A stretch of DNA of 64,000 nucleotides from Ceratorhiza oryzae-sativae (taxonomy: Eukaryota > Basidiomycota > Agaricomycetes > Cantharellales > Ceratobasidiaceae). Where the stretch lies: contig JARWMV010000237.1 of assembly GCA_030998015.1 (NCBI GenBank), forward strand, positions 1,178,001 through 1,242,000, given 5' to 3'. The position numbers and the translations under genes were made by a program. The number at the start of each line of letters is the position of its first letter. Position 1 is the first letter of the stretch. Shown here in pieces: positions 31,702-43,190 of the stretch. The notes below the pieces were generated by a model that was not told the DNA's origin, ran no database searches, and saw only the letters and a program-made list of their open reading frames with translations.

Positions 31702-34347
31702 ATGGCTCCCTACCAGTCCTCCCCGCCCGCCTGTCCCGCCCTCTACCTCTACCCCCTCAACGACACTTTTATCCCCAAGCAGATCGCCCTCGGCGGCGGT
31801 GTCCGCGTCAAAATCGGTCGCCAGACAAACGCCAAGACCGTTCCCGGCGAGCGCAACGGCTTTTTCGACTCCAAAGTCCTCTCCAGGCAGCACGCCGAGG
31901 TCTGGGAGGAAAACGGCAAGGTCTGTACCCGCCTCCACGTTTTTTCTCGCCGCCTTGACGATGACGTCCCAACACGCCCCTATATAGATCTATATCAAAG
32001 ACGTCAAGTCCTCAAACGGCACGTTTATCAATGGCGACCGCCTCTCGGCCGAGTCGGTCGAGTCCGAGCCCTGCGAACTCAAGTCCGAGGACATTGTCGA
32101 ATTTGGCATCGATATCGTCGGCGAGGACAACAAGACGATCATCCATCACAAGGTCGCGACCCGTGTCTTCGTCGTTCTTACACCCGAGGACGCTGCCGCT
32201 GCCGCACGCGAGCACCATGCACACCTTCAGCACCAGCAACAGGCTATGTTTGCACAGCAGCAACATCAGCATCAGCAGGCGCAGCAAGCCCAGGCTATCG
32301 CACGTCGTCAGCAGGGTCCGCTCGGTGGCAATAACTCCCAGCTCGGTGGCTTGGGCGGTCTCGGCCAAAGTCAAGCCCGCCCGGGTTCCAAGGGCCTCTC
32401 GTTTGACCACATCCTCAGCAAACTCCAGATGGAGCTCCAAAAATCGCGCGAGACCGGTGCGGAACTAACCTCGCTCACGTCTGCCATGTCTGAGATTCAC
32501 GACACGATGGGCGGTGGTGCTATCGTAAGTACATCTTCTTAATTCACCGTGCCTCTTCTCATTGTCGTCATAAACAGCCACCCCCGCCACCACAACATCA
32601 ACTCATCCCTCCTGTCCGTCCCCCAACCCAGCCTGACCCCGAACAGTCCGCTACGGGGGGTCCCGCCGCTGCTCAGGCTGCCATGTCTGCCATGCAGACC
32701 CAGCTGCGCGAGACACAATCCTCTCTCCAGGCTCATGTCGATAAGATCCACGCGCTCGAGCGGCTGGTCGAGGAGCACGAGGCTATCAAGCGCGAGGTCG
32801 GTTCGATGCGCGAGTTGCTTTCGCGTTCTCGATCCCCACTTCCCCTTCAGCTCCAAATCGAGGAGGGCGAAGGCGACCTTGGCCAGCATGGCGGCACGAT
32901 GCTCGCTCACCGCCGCGGATCCGAGGAAGAGTACGACGATGACTCAGACGTCCGTAGTGTGTGCACGGTTACCCCCGAGTCCGAGGAGGAGCACGACGAG
33001 CGCGAGCGACATTCTGTTGGCCGACCCAAGACCCCGGAGCCGACCGGTCAAGGGCTCATGGACGACGAGCACCACCAGGGCAGCTCTCGCGTCGACCACA
33101 ACACCGCCGCTCTCCATGACCAAAATGCGATGCTAGCCGCACGCCTCGAGGCCCTTACGGCCCAACTTGAACAAGCCATCGCAGTTTCCCAGGGCTTGCA
33201 GACCCATGCTGCCCGTGCGTCCAGTACGATCGCTGCGCTCGAGGCCAAGGTCAACGCACTCGAGGAGGAGCAGCGCGCCTCTCGCGTGCTGGGCGGCCAG
33301 CTTCCTTCGGCCGAACCAGTGAGCGTCAGCAAGAGCGAGAGTTCGGAGAGCGAACTGACGCAAATTATGAAGAGCGAGCTCATGCGCGAGATGGAGCGTC
33401 GATGGGATGCCTGGCGTGCACGAACCGAAGAAGAGCGCGAGGCGGAGAAGCGTACGCTCGCAGCTGCCCTCGACGAGGTTCGTGCGGTCGTTGACGGACA
33501 CAAGCGCGGCACCGAGCGAGTCGAGGGTGTCGAAGCGAGAATGGGGGCCGTCGAGGGCCAATTGGCCGGTATCGAGCAGGCAAACGCTCGAGTCGATCAA
33601 GTCAACGCTACCATCGAGGAAATCAGTACGCTGGTTCGGGAGGTAGACTCCCGAGTCGGTGATGTAGATGCTCGGATGGTCGGCGTCGAGGAGCAAGCCC
33701 GAGATGCCCAGGCGCAGGTCGCAGAGATGAGACGCGAAGGCCGGACACGCGCTGATGCGGTGCGTGCTATCTCCGGCACGGGTCCTTCCCTTGGTCACCC
33801 GGGCGAATCGAGTCTCCGGTCGGATAGCTCGAGCACTCTCGACGCGTCCCCGTCCAGCGTTCGAAAACGCGTCCGCAAACGCTCTAGCCGTGGATCGAGT
33901 GGCGAGGACAGTTCATCGCTCGCTTCGAGCATGACACACGAGGGGAGCGTTTCCACCCGGGCAACCTCTCCCTCTGAGGACGAGTGTGAGGATGAGGATG
34001 GAGATACCCGACGTGTGGAGCGGACGCCGACCAAGAACGACGGCCCGCCCGCGTCGACACCCGCCACGGCCAGTTCGGGTGCTGCCTCGGCCGCGGTCGT
34101 GGCGAGAGAACTGGGCAAGCACGGACTGGCCGGTGTTGGTGGTGTGGCGAGTATCAAGGACGTGGTGCGTATTCTGCTGGGCGTATGGGTGGGCATTCTA
34201 TTGACGTGTGTGGTCTTGGGCTGCGGTTGCGCGTCGTGTGGGATTGGTTCGGGAATAAAGCCTGCGCCCATGTTGAGTGCTGCGGCTGTCGCGGTTGTCG
34301 CCATTGGAGTTGGCGCATGGATGATAACGCATCGAGTCAAGGACTAG
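31702..34347 (+). CDS. FHA-domain, coiled-coil, tail-anchored protein (SLMAP/Far9/Vps64-like)
   Basis: An N-terminal FHA domain (about residues 10-125) shows [27 protein letters not shown] and, after one intron, [20 protein letters not shown]: the GR, SRQHA and NG landmarks. Then come a Gln/His-rich stretch, a PPPPPQHQ segment after the second intron, and long heptad-rich helices ([17 protein letters not shown], then [18 protein letters not shown]). The Ser-rich region ends in two C-terminal hydrophobic segments, [20 protein letters not shown] and [18 protein letters not shown], and the tail ITHRVKD. This layout is that of SLMAP/Far9 proteins, STRIPAK subunits anchored to ER or nuclear envelope. 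The FHA domain would bind phospho-threonine partners such as Hippo-type kinases. The reading frame is intact. Other FHA tail-anchored proteins remain possible. Confidence 0.85.
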
Positions 34348-34888
34348 GAATCCCCGATTGAGAGGAAATACGAAAAAGTGCCTGTTTGTGTATACCCCTC
34401 TGTGATGATGACCGTGTTGTCCAAACGCTCGATTCGCTAGTTTTTATGCTTTCTCTTCATTGTCATTTTTTTGTTTGTATCTTTGACTGGAGCTAATGTG
34501 TGGCAAGGACGTACGAGATGGAAGGGTGGGATGAGGTGCATAGAGGTTTGTTGGAAGGTGTATTCGTTTGTCTAGTCTGCGTCTGGGTTTCTACTATCTT
34601 ATCTCACGACACTGTTACGATCCCGCTCATCAATTTAGTTATTCTTCAAGCTAGTGGCTTGGCGTGCTTGTAGGAATGACTGATGAATGTGGGAATGATA
34701 GCCATCTGGGAAACTTTCATTGAGGCGTGGTATATCAGTAAGAATTGACGTTATTCTTGATTTGTGTTCATGCTTTGGGGATCAAAAGCGATGCATGGAG
34801 ATGGGAGGTGAGATTGAGTGCAAGCGTAGCCGGAAATTTGGCGAAACAGCTCGCGAATTGTGGCAATGACCCAGAACCACGTGTTACT
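34348..34888. other. 3' flank of the FHA gene up to tRNA-Lys
   Basis: About 540 bp with the FHA gene 3' UTR and the unique 5' flank of the right tRNA. No coding exon is recognised. Confidence 0.5.
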
Positions 34889-34969
34889 GCCTGGCTAGCT
34901 CAATCGGTAGAGCGTGAGACTCTTAAAAAAGTCATCTCAAGGTTGTGGGTTCGACCCCCACGTTAGGCT
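34889..34969 (+). tRNA. tRNA-Lys (CTT) with an 8-nt intron, right copy
   Basis: Same 81-base gene as at 25228-25308, including the 8-nt intron after position 37, the A-box TAGCTCAATCGG and the B-box GGTTCGACCCC. The 5' flank differs completely from the left copy while the 3' flank is closely similar. It is transcribed away from the spacer. Confidence 0.93.
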
Positions 34970-37479
34970 AATAGGAGCATCTTTTTTTTCTCTTCCTCCC
35001 CCCCCCCTCCCCGCGGGAGAGGTGCATATATGCTACCCAAATACGTATACCTATTCGGTGAAACCTAGTCTTTTGTAGTTCATTTCACGTCTGCATGACT
35101 TCTGCCTTAATTTTACGATGCATGCATATAAACTTCGCTGTCTCACTCGATTGTGTGCGCCGTTTGCGCTTTGTGTTTGTGCGGTGCTCTATCAACGTCC
35201 TGAAATTTTTTGGTCCACACGTGACGCTCTGTCCTGCGCCTACATCACGAATCTGTGGACTGCGAGGTCTGACGTCGGAAAAACACCACAGCCGGCAAGT
35301 TGAAGCATGATGCGATTATCAATTTCCTGCTTTGTTAAATGCTATCGTGATAACCCTTGTTCAACCAAATAAAGCAGAGACAATTCAAGTTCGCCTTTCC
35401 GTCGAGCGCGTCAGTGTAGGTACAACAGTGGTTTTGCTTTTATTATTATTATTATTATTATTATTACTGCACTCGCTTATTATCTTGGTGGTAAGGCTTT
35501 AGAAACCAAGCGTGATAATTGTCCACCATGACCAAGCCGTTCCATGAGCCAAGCCATCGACTAAGGGATATCCTCCTATCATCAACTGGATATTTAGACT
35601 GCTGGATATGTGAAGAAAACCTCGACAGAAGAGCGGCGGTTTTGGACTCCCCACCCCGGGTATCTCGTCCCATAAGGAATCGGGAAAGCCTGCACCGCCG
35701 ACAGAGCCATTGTCGCGCGTAGTCCGTGGGATGACCGAAACTAAGCATGGCACAAGGTATAAGTGCAGCTGATATACATAGGTAGGAAACAGGTGAAGTC
35801 AAGTCGTTTGATTGGTTTCAGACATCGGCTCTAACACAGATTTGACTTGATCATTCATCACCAGTATCTACTCATTCACGACTCATCCTACCCTTTGGGT
35901 TTGAGACGCAAAACCGACGGAATTCCGAGAGAGAGCACGACATTGGTGTCACGGTATACTCAATAGTACGTCTCAGACCAACTCTAGAGTAGAAAAAATA
36001 ACCGCGCGCGCGTCCGCCACCCCGTGAAGACTATGGCAGAATTCGAACACGTGCAGAGAATAACCAGCATACTAAACATATACCGCACTCTGTCTGGCTG
36101 CACTGCCCAGATTGTCGCCAGCAATCACCTGGCGCTCCACTGCCTTCACGAAGGGGGCGTGCTGGCATATGCTTTTGGGTCACATCAATCCCAACCACGG
36201 TGCGTCAAACCGCCTCATCAATTAAATCCGTCAAAAACTTTCATGCTTCACATCGTAAAAACAAAAATATCTATCGTGTGTCAACGTGTGCGACATATAA
36301 TTCACACGGGACATTTTCTCCCCTCCAATTTTCGAATTTACTATAGCGAATTCATCAGCTCAGTCCCATAATAAGGATCTCGCAGTGCTTTCAGAAGGAT
36401 GCCACTGAGACGGCAGGTTCTCTATGACAAAACGAGTAATGCTACGCGAGTGTAGAGCAATGTCCTGCGGTGCTAGTACGATTCTATGGATTCCCATGGG
36501 TAGATATGTTTGCTCTGAGAAAGTAGTCATCACCACGCATTTGCGACTGTCGGGTTCATGGTGATTCAGGGGTCAGAGGTGCGGAGGTAACGATTTGCGT
36601 ATGTGCCTTTGGCGTGGACGGAACGGTTCGTCCAGTAAGGATGTCGACCTTGCGAGACCGTTGGTTCCTATAGCTTGTATGATTCTTCAGATACGAGATT
36701 ACGGTTGGCGGGTCTGGTACCGTTCAATCACGCGAAGCTTTCGGCTACTCAGACGGATGCGTGATCCCGTAGAGCACCACCCCGATAAGGTTCAACAGGG
36801 AGCTGTTGTCACCAATTATCACTGGAACCTCGAGACCCGTGCTTACTGTTGCAGGACTGAAAAGTCTATTGGATGTAGATGCATTTTACCCCACAGTCTT
36901 GCCAGACGTGAGTTTCGCGCGGTCTGGCACGGCGCTCAGTGGCTAGGGGAAAACAAGGAAGATAGCCACGAATGCACTTACGAGTGTCGATGCGTAGTTG
37001 TTGGCGAGCGTAGACTGTAACTGACGCCTTGGCAGACGTATATCAGCTTCGGGAGGCTCAGTGATGTCACACAGCGAAGATGTGGCGCATCCGACTCTGG
37101 ATCTGCGTACAACAAACATATTGGAAGCCGATAGTCATACCGCAAGTCCGTATTCTATTGAATACGATCGACACGGACATATGTCAATCCTTATGCATGT
37201 CAGCAAGCGCAACACGACCAAAGACTTTGAACCATGATCTGGGGATATATAATTATTCAGGGGTGATGGTCCTCCTCCATCGACCCACCACCATCCTCCT
37301 ACCCACCTCTAGCATTTCATATAATTTAACCTGTCTAGTGCGTGTCTCTCCGCTCCGATTAACCCCTCTACTCACGGTTATTCGACCCCACCCCGTATAG
37401 CCAATCGTGAGCAATCTCCTATTTTTATCTACCACTGATGGCACCAGCTTTTTGTTGACGTTTTCTCAGCGTATCATCC
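34970..37479. other. Right-arm region between tRNA-Lys and the small gene
   Basis: Counterpart of 22945-25227. It carries the open frame 36595-37020 (+), whose 3' part matches 23400-23663. Amino-acid-changing differences dominate where I compared them, so no gene is called. It also holds the TTA microsatellite at 35439-35467. Confidence 0.5.
35439..35467. repeat. TTA/ATT microsatellite
   Basis: About nine tandem ATT units. The matching place in the left arm (near 24745) has no such repeat, so it expanded after the arms separated or was lost on the left. Confidence 0.9.
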
Positions 37480-38101
37480 ATGGTGCGCTCGCGCAAGAAA
37501 AAATCCGCTCGGACTCAATTGGTCCAAAAGAGTAGTCAACCAGCCCCTACCCCAGACCTCAAGCGCCGCGGCGTCGACACAGAATGGGTCGGATATCTCA
37601 AAGCCCTAAAGCCCAAATACTCCAAAAGCGTTCCTGGTGGGTCTGCTACCTAGCTAATTCAATCCGCGAAGCTCGAGGGTGGCACCACGAGTCAAGGCCA
37701 AACTCCTGCTTGCAAGAGCCGTAAGAATCGGTCGGATGAAGAGCGACTCAGACGTCGCATCCGCCGAGAGTTCGTCCATGTACCACAGATAGCGGTGCTT
37801 ACGTTGTTAGTTTGATTAGGGTGACCTTGTAGTGACGAACGCTGGAATAGAACTCGTCATCAAACGGTGCCGGAAGAGCTTCTAAGTGTTTTCAGGGTCA
37901 GCATAGCTGACTACGATAAACTTTGGTACCAGCGCAGTCACTTTCCATTTCGCAAGATGTGCCTTTTTGATTTCCATTTACCCCGTGAAGCGTGTACTGA
38001 GATCGACCAAGCCTGTGAAGGAACTGGTGCCACAAGAGGCTGTGGACGCACCGATTGTCGAATTGATGGGTGGTCAAGTGAACCACGATGGTGGTGCGTG
38101 A
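37480..38101 (+). CDS. Unknown small protein (right paralogue)
   Basis: Starts MVRSRKKKSARTQLVQKSSQ. The first long exon must be left by an intron beginning near 37637, because the open frame meets a TAG. The following exon contains KNRSDEERLRRRIRREFVHV, and later ones VPEELLSVFRVSIADYDKLW, YQRSHFP and TKPVKELVPQEAVDAPIVEL, ending NHDGGA at the TGA 38099-38101. The shared blocks with 22402-22944 lie in the same order. It lacks the acidic DDDDDE tail of the left paralogue. Function is unknown; splice sites are only partly resolved. Confidence 0.55.
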
Positions 38102-38523
38102 CAGAAGGGAAGAATTGGACGACGAAAGCTCCTCGGCTTAGCATGTAAGACAAGGACGTAAACGAATGCCAGTACTTGTAGCTGGCTGGCCCGTATGCTG
38201 AGGAACCAATGAGAAAGAATCGTGCATGTGGCTATGATAAGCACTCGCAACACGTTCTTCGTGACAGGATTATGTTTGTCTGTTCATTGGTTTGAATTGC
38301 TCGCACGCATTTGACTACGCTATATGCGCCAGTCTTTGTACCATTTGGCAAGTGCTGCAACGGCACCGGCCCGGTGACCCGAAGAGAGGCTCCTGATTAC
38401 CCAATCTCGATCTCGGTTTCTCCACCACATCCTTCCTTCTACCGCCGGTATAAAGCCTGCCTACGATGCGCTGCAATCCCATCCTGCGTTCCCACTCGTC
38501 TCGACCTGCAGGTGATTCCGACT
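38102..38523. other. Right-arm promoter region of the SDR gene
   Basis: It is collinear with the left arm (20906-21110 and 21660-21830) but without the LTR. The empty CGTAG target site lies near 38316, in the string gactacgcta read on the plus strand. Confidence 0.6.
38449..38454 (+). promoter_or_regulatory. TATA box of the right SDR gene
   Basis: TATAAA about 70 bp upstream of the proposed ATG at 38524, conserved with the left copy. Confidence 0.5.
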
Positions 38524-39792
38524 ATGCCTCTTGCTATTGACTTTACTGGTCCGTTGTTTTCGCCTCGTCTATGTACAGAGTCTCACTCGTCGCGAATATT
38601 CTGTAGGAAAGACCGTCATGGTCTCTGGCGGAAACCGAGGTAATGTGCTCATGCCCTCTTTGATCCACAACACTCACAACGGTGGATCACACAGGCATAG
38701 GAGCAGCGATCGTCAAAACTTTCGCAGAAGGCGCGCCTTTTCCCCCATTCCGCCCGGTTTTGGCTCTTCTGACCCCATTCGACGATTACAGCCGGAGCTA
38801 ACATCGCCCTGCTCTACAACTCGGGTGAAGCCGAAGCTGTGGCGCACGCATCGAAGCTGAAGTCGGAATACAAGGTCGAGATCCGAACGTACCAGTGCGA
38901 CACCACGATACCCGCTCGTTCGGCCGAGGTGGTCGAGCTTGCGGTGAAAGACTTTGGACGGCTGGACGTGATGGTCTGTAATGCGGGCGTGTGCAAGCAT
39001 GTGAGTGTGTTTAGATGTGTGACTCAGCCGACGCGGCGGGATTGATTCGGTGTTGTGGTAGGTCGAGGCGGTTGACACGACCGAAGAGACTGTGGACTGG
39101 ACGTTGGGTGTGAATGTCAAGGGCGTGTTCTTTTTATGCCAGGCGGCTGCAAAGTGAGTCTGGTGTCTTGTTGATGTTGGGCGTGTCTGAACTGATCGGT
39201 TTGCTAGGCATTGGATTGCGGCAAAGCAACCTGGTTCGATCGTGATCAACTCGTCTATGAGCAAGTGTCGACAGCGTTATACCTCTGATCTAGTTTTGAC
39301 GTCGATTCAGGTGCGAGTCTGATCAACACGCCTCAACGACAGGCGATCTACAACGCAAGCAAAGCTGGTTCGTGGTTGTTGTTTTGGCAGCGCGAGCCAG
39401 TCACTAACATTTCCCTGACTTAGGTGCGTCGTCCCTGGCCAAGGCATTTGCATTCGAGTGGGCTCCGCACAATATTCGAGTGAATGCTGTTTCACCGGGA
39501 TATGTGGCGACTGAGATGACTGCGATGGGGAATCCGGATATGCAAAAAGTGTGGCTGGTGAGTTTGTGCGCGATTTAGTTTGACGAGCAAGGCGTCAAAG
39601 TGGATTGTAGGATCGGACACCGATGGGACGAATGGCTAGCCCAGAGGAGATCGGAAAGAGCATTGCATTTATTGGTGCGTTGACTGCTGCAGTGTTTTCA
39701 CGAGCGATATGCTGAGTGTATTTGCTTCAGCGAGCGGGCTGTCGTCGTACACTACTGGGTCGGAGCTAATTGTTGATGGAGGATACTCGTGA
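38524..39792 (+). CDS. SDR-family oxidoreductase (right copy)
   Basis: Same exon pattern and nearly the same sequence as 19637-20905, with an equal span of 1,269 bp. Landmarks are GGNRGIGAAI, VCNAGVCK, SIVINSSMS, YNASK and ELIVDGGYS at TGA 39790-39792. One visible substitution is REYSVGK here against REYSAGK on the left. The third intron again starts with GC (gcgcgcc), and exon 1 again joins exon 2 out of phase. Both copies keep all catalytic residues, so both are probably functional. Polyol/sugar reductase activity is a family-level inference. Confidence 0.85.
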
Positions 39793-39899
39793 GTGACGAA
39801 GGCATTCCATTTTTGCCGAACCTTAATTAACCCACATGCCCTAGCGTGCTCTAAACATAGGGGCGGTTTATGGAGGATATCAGAAACATGTATTCTAGG

Positions 39900-40785
39900 T
39901 TAGATGTCGTCGTCCAAAGGACCCAAGTCTGTGAGGTGTTTTTCAAAGAGCTCTGCCAAGTCCTCGCCGTCGGGTTCCGAGTCGACGAGGAGTGATTTTT
40001 GTTCAAATTGAGGCTCTTCAACGTCCATATCTCGTGATCCGTCTGTGGGCGAGTTTGATTCGGTCTTGGCTATTTTATTTTATTTTAGAGACTCACCGTC
40101 GTCGATGTCCAGATCGTCCCAGTCTGAGATGGCGTCCATGATAACTGGCACTATGTTTCCCACCAACATTCTCAGCCATTGTATCGTATCCTCTTCGCCC
40201 TGGTATTCTACGAGAGCTGAAACTGCCGCATACAACAGCTGGGCTCTGTACGGATCAATGTCGTGTGGTTCGTTGTGTCCTGGGGGCACCTTGTGCGCAT
40301 ACAAAGGCAACCGACTGGCCAATCGAGCCAGCACAGGTGAACTCGACATTTGTGATACGATGGCCTGGATGAGATAATTAGGGCAAATGGGGCTTGCGCC
40401 GAGTCGTGCTTACTATGCGAACGTGCCCTGGATACGCGTTAAAGGTTTGGGTGATGGCGGACTCGATGGTCGGTGAGAATATTTTGGACCCGAGAAACGC
40501 GTGGAGTGCGCGGACAGAGCTGTCGTCGACATGTGTGCGGAGGACGTGGTCGGGGACGCCGTCCGAGGGAAACGACCAGAGCTCGGCGCTGGAGGCCTCG
40601 AGGGAGCGGCAGAGCCGGCGCTGGAGAAAGAGATCCAGGCCGAGCTGGGCGCTGTCCATTGTCGTGGGCGGCGTCGGCAACGTGATGAGACGGCGGGCCG
40701 AGCGTGGACAAAGGTCTGGCAACAAAAGATAGCCACCCAGCGGCGACGCGCGCGCTGCGATGGGGATCACGTCAGGTTGTGTCAT
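39900..40785 (-). CDS. Unknown conserved intracellular protein
   Basis: Three exons encode MTQPDVIPIAARASPLGGYL or, more likely, a start at the in-frame MDSAQLGLDLFLQRRLCRSL (near 40659). Then come KIFSPTIESAITQTFNAYPG, AIVSQMSSSPVLARLASRLP, QWLRMLVGNIVPVIMDAISD, the acidic WDDLDIDDGES and the end DLAELFEKHLTDLGPLDDDI. It is helical and acidic, with no signal peptide or membrane segment. I do not recognise the family. A diverged fragment of its last exon lies at 19370-19535 beyond the other SDR copy. It is divergent from the secreted protein gene, with only 75 bp between the starts if 40785 is used, or about 200 bp with the internal Met. Confidence 0.65.
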
Positions 40786-40860
40786 CCAATTGGCAAAAAC
40801 GGGCTTGCCTTTTCTACCACCACTCTCGTTCCCTCGTTTGTCTTAATTGTTGTTCTGTTC

Positions 40861-42334
40861 ATGACCGCGACGAGTGCCGTTCGGCTCGCGATACTCGGCC
40901 TGCTCGCCTCGCTCGAGCCCGCACACGGTGTCTCGCTCAACTTTCTCAACCCGCGCTACCACAGCTCCAGGCAGCTCGCGCGCAGAGATGTCCCCGAGGC
41001 AGGGTTCGACGACCCGCGTGCCCGCGGGGGCTCGTTGCTCACCGTACGTACGATCCGGGTCTGGCCCTGGATGTCACCCGCAGCTGATCACCTCCTCCCT
41101 TCCAGTCTGGGTTCACGACCTATCCTGCTGGTCTGGGAGAGCCGTTGAACGTGATCATCAGCGCAAAGAGCGATGGCGCGGTGCTGGTTGACCGAGAGGA
41201 AAAGGGCGGTCTGAGGAATTACTTTTTGTGCGTTTTTCAGATTCGGCCCTAGCTCGGTGGTGCTTATCTTGGCCCAGGTCTGCTGACTTTTCGGGCGAGT
41301 GTCTCGGACAACATCTTGGCTCAGACCAACAGGCGAACCTCGGTGACGGCAAGGGCGCTGTCAACGAGACCGCAGTGATACGGTACAACTTTGGGGATGC
41401 CTATGTCGGTACCTGTCGCGAGACCGTCGAAGGCGGCAACCACTTTCGATACTGGATTCAGAAAACCACGGGCGCAATCTTCATGGCGTACGTTCTGTCC
41501 TTCCTCACTCTTGTTTCCCAAATCAGAAGGTTGATCAATCGAATACGCAGTGCTTCTGTGGAACTGCCGATTAAGCTTGGTCACGACATTGTCCGAAACG
41601 GGTACAACCTCGGGCGGGATTGGATCGTTGGTAACTTGACGGGCACGACAGTCGTGTCGTTTGACTTCCACCCAGATGTCCCTCCGTCGATCGCGATTCC
41701 CGACGAGGTCGAGCAACTCTCCAGCTCCTCGGTCGCGGCCACCAACACAGTTCCGCCCACATCGTTTGTCCCAAACATTACTTTCCCCCTCTCGACCGTT
41801 CTGCCGACCGACACGACGGGAACAGCTGTAGTGGTGGCGATATCAGACTCGTTGGCAACAAATACAGTGTCTGGAACCGTGACTGTTCCGATCCCGATCC
41901 CTACTGCCTCGCTCAGCTTTACAACTACGACGTCAAGCGCTGTTCCAACCGCAACCAGCCCGACCTATGTCGGCCGAACAAGTTATGGAGGTAAGCGCCT
42001 CGGGTGCCCTGCCACGGCCGTTGTATCCTGACTTGGCTTTGGCTAGGCTATACATACGAGACCACGGCAACATACGTGTCTGGGCTTTTGTCCAATTCGT
42101 CAGACGGCATAAACCACGTTTACACTGTCGAGCAAAATGGCCGACCAGCGCAGGATGGGCTTGTGGCTGTTTTAGAGGTCAGGATTGTTGATAGACCAAG
42201 GTGTGTTGGCTTGTACTATTTACTGTCCTCGCGTTTACGCTGCTCGCTACAGGAATGGTGCTGGACTGAACAGACCTATCCCCGCATTTGCTGTCGCGGT
42301 CACCGCGGTATTACTATCCCTCCCTTTCTTGTAG
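40861..42334 (+). CDS. Secreted, probably GPI-anchored protein of unknown function
   Basis: The N-terminal signal peptide is MTATSAVRLAILGLLASLEP, followed by a likely Kex2 site QLARRD. Conserved blocks follow: GFTTYPAGLGEPLNVIISAK, GLRNYFL, SADFSGECLGQHLGSDQQAN, AVIRYNFGDAYVGTCRETVE, GGNHFRYWIQKTTGAIFMA and HDIVRNGYNLGRDWIVGNLT. The middle is Thr/Ser/Pro-rich (TVTVPIPIPTASLSFTTTTS), typical of O-glycosylated wall proteins. The C-terminus NGAGLNRPIPAFAVAVTAVL then LSLPFL is a GPI-attachment-type hydrophobic tail. About six introns. Two conserved cysteines (GEC, GTC) may form a disulfide. I know this pattern only as an uncharacterised Agaricomycete family. Confidence 0.8.
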
Positions 42335-43190
42335 GCTTCGCATCCTAGACTCTTCGTACACAACAAGACCAACATCCAACCTGACCCTTATCTTATCGCA
42401 CTGCCCTCTTACAGTCTATGAATATCACCCCTATTTTTAGCCACATCTTTTCCTGGACCATTTTTGTGAACCGAGCTCGATCTACAGGGTTCTATTGCTT
42501 AGTCTTCTACTCTTTCTTTTGTTGTTACATAGACGATCTTCGATGTGCTTTGACATCAGTATATCCGTGCATAAGTGTTTTTTTGTGAGAAATTATGTAT
42601 CTATCAGCAGAATGGTGAACTATTAGCCTGGATGATCAGGCCATTTACGTTGCTCTTTTTGTGCCCCAAGCTGAAACGAGCAGCCTCCACCTTTAAATAG
42701 TCTTGAAAGGCAGCGCAGGCTGAAATCTGGATCTGACGTTGGCATTTCATCTCTCCACACGGTTCTTCCGTCCTCGAACCATACGTCCGAAACTCAAAAG
42801 CTTAAGAAACATGGGAAAGCCGACGTTATTCAGGGCTCAACGCTCAAGTTCACGGCATATATAGGCGAAAAACCCGTGGGGTCGTCGAATGTGGGCTACT
42901 GAGATCGGGTTCGGTCCATCGATTCCTACACGAGGGGTCGTTGTATCGAGTTCCATCCGAGCGCTGGAGACTTGCTCTTCAACCAAGAGCTCGGTCTCAG
43001 CGCTTATTTGTACTTGTGATGTCCGACACAAGCGTTTATCCTTTCGAGATGTTCGATGACACCAACACACGATCCTCCTAAGAAACCGACCAGGCACTGC
43101 TGATATCGATCATCGTTTACCCCTCTGATTCACTGCTCGAAGGAGAACTAGATTATTTCGTATAGTACAAAGTAACAATTAGCTTATATT
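42335..43190. other. Intergenic region between two 3' ends
   Basis: About 860 bp. An open frame at 42837-43097 (-) has no family resemblance and no linked exons. Nothing else is seen. Confidence 0.5.

Larger units (their letters stand above)
34889..40060. repeat. Right arm of the large inverted repeat
   Basis: Partner of 19370-25308. It begins at the first base of tRNA-Lys and includes the small unknown gene, the SDR gene and the 3' part of the gene at 39900. It lacks the solo LTR and the 275 bp next to it, and has a TTA microsatellite that the left arm lacks. The outer end was set by eye where similarity to the left arm fades. Confidence 0.92.

Noticed and set aside
19370..40060. Inverted repeat as a pure assembly hairpin
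   Set aside because: The arms differ by a solo LTR with target duplication, a microsatellite and a strongly diverged gene, and enclose unique sequence.
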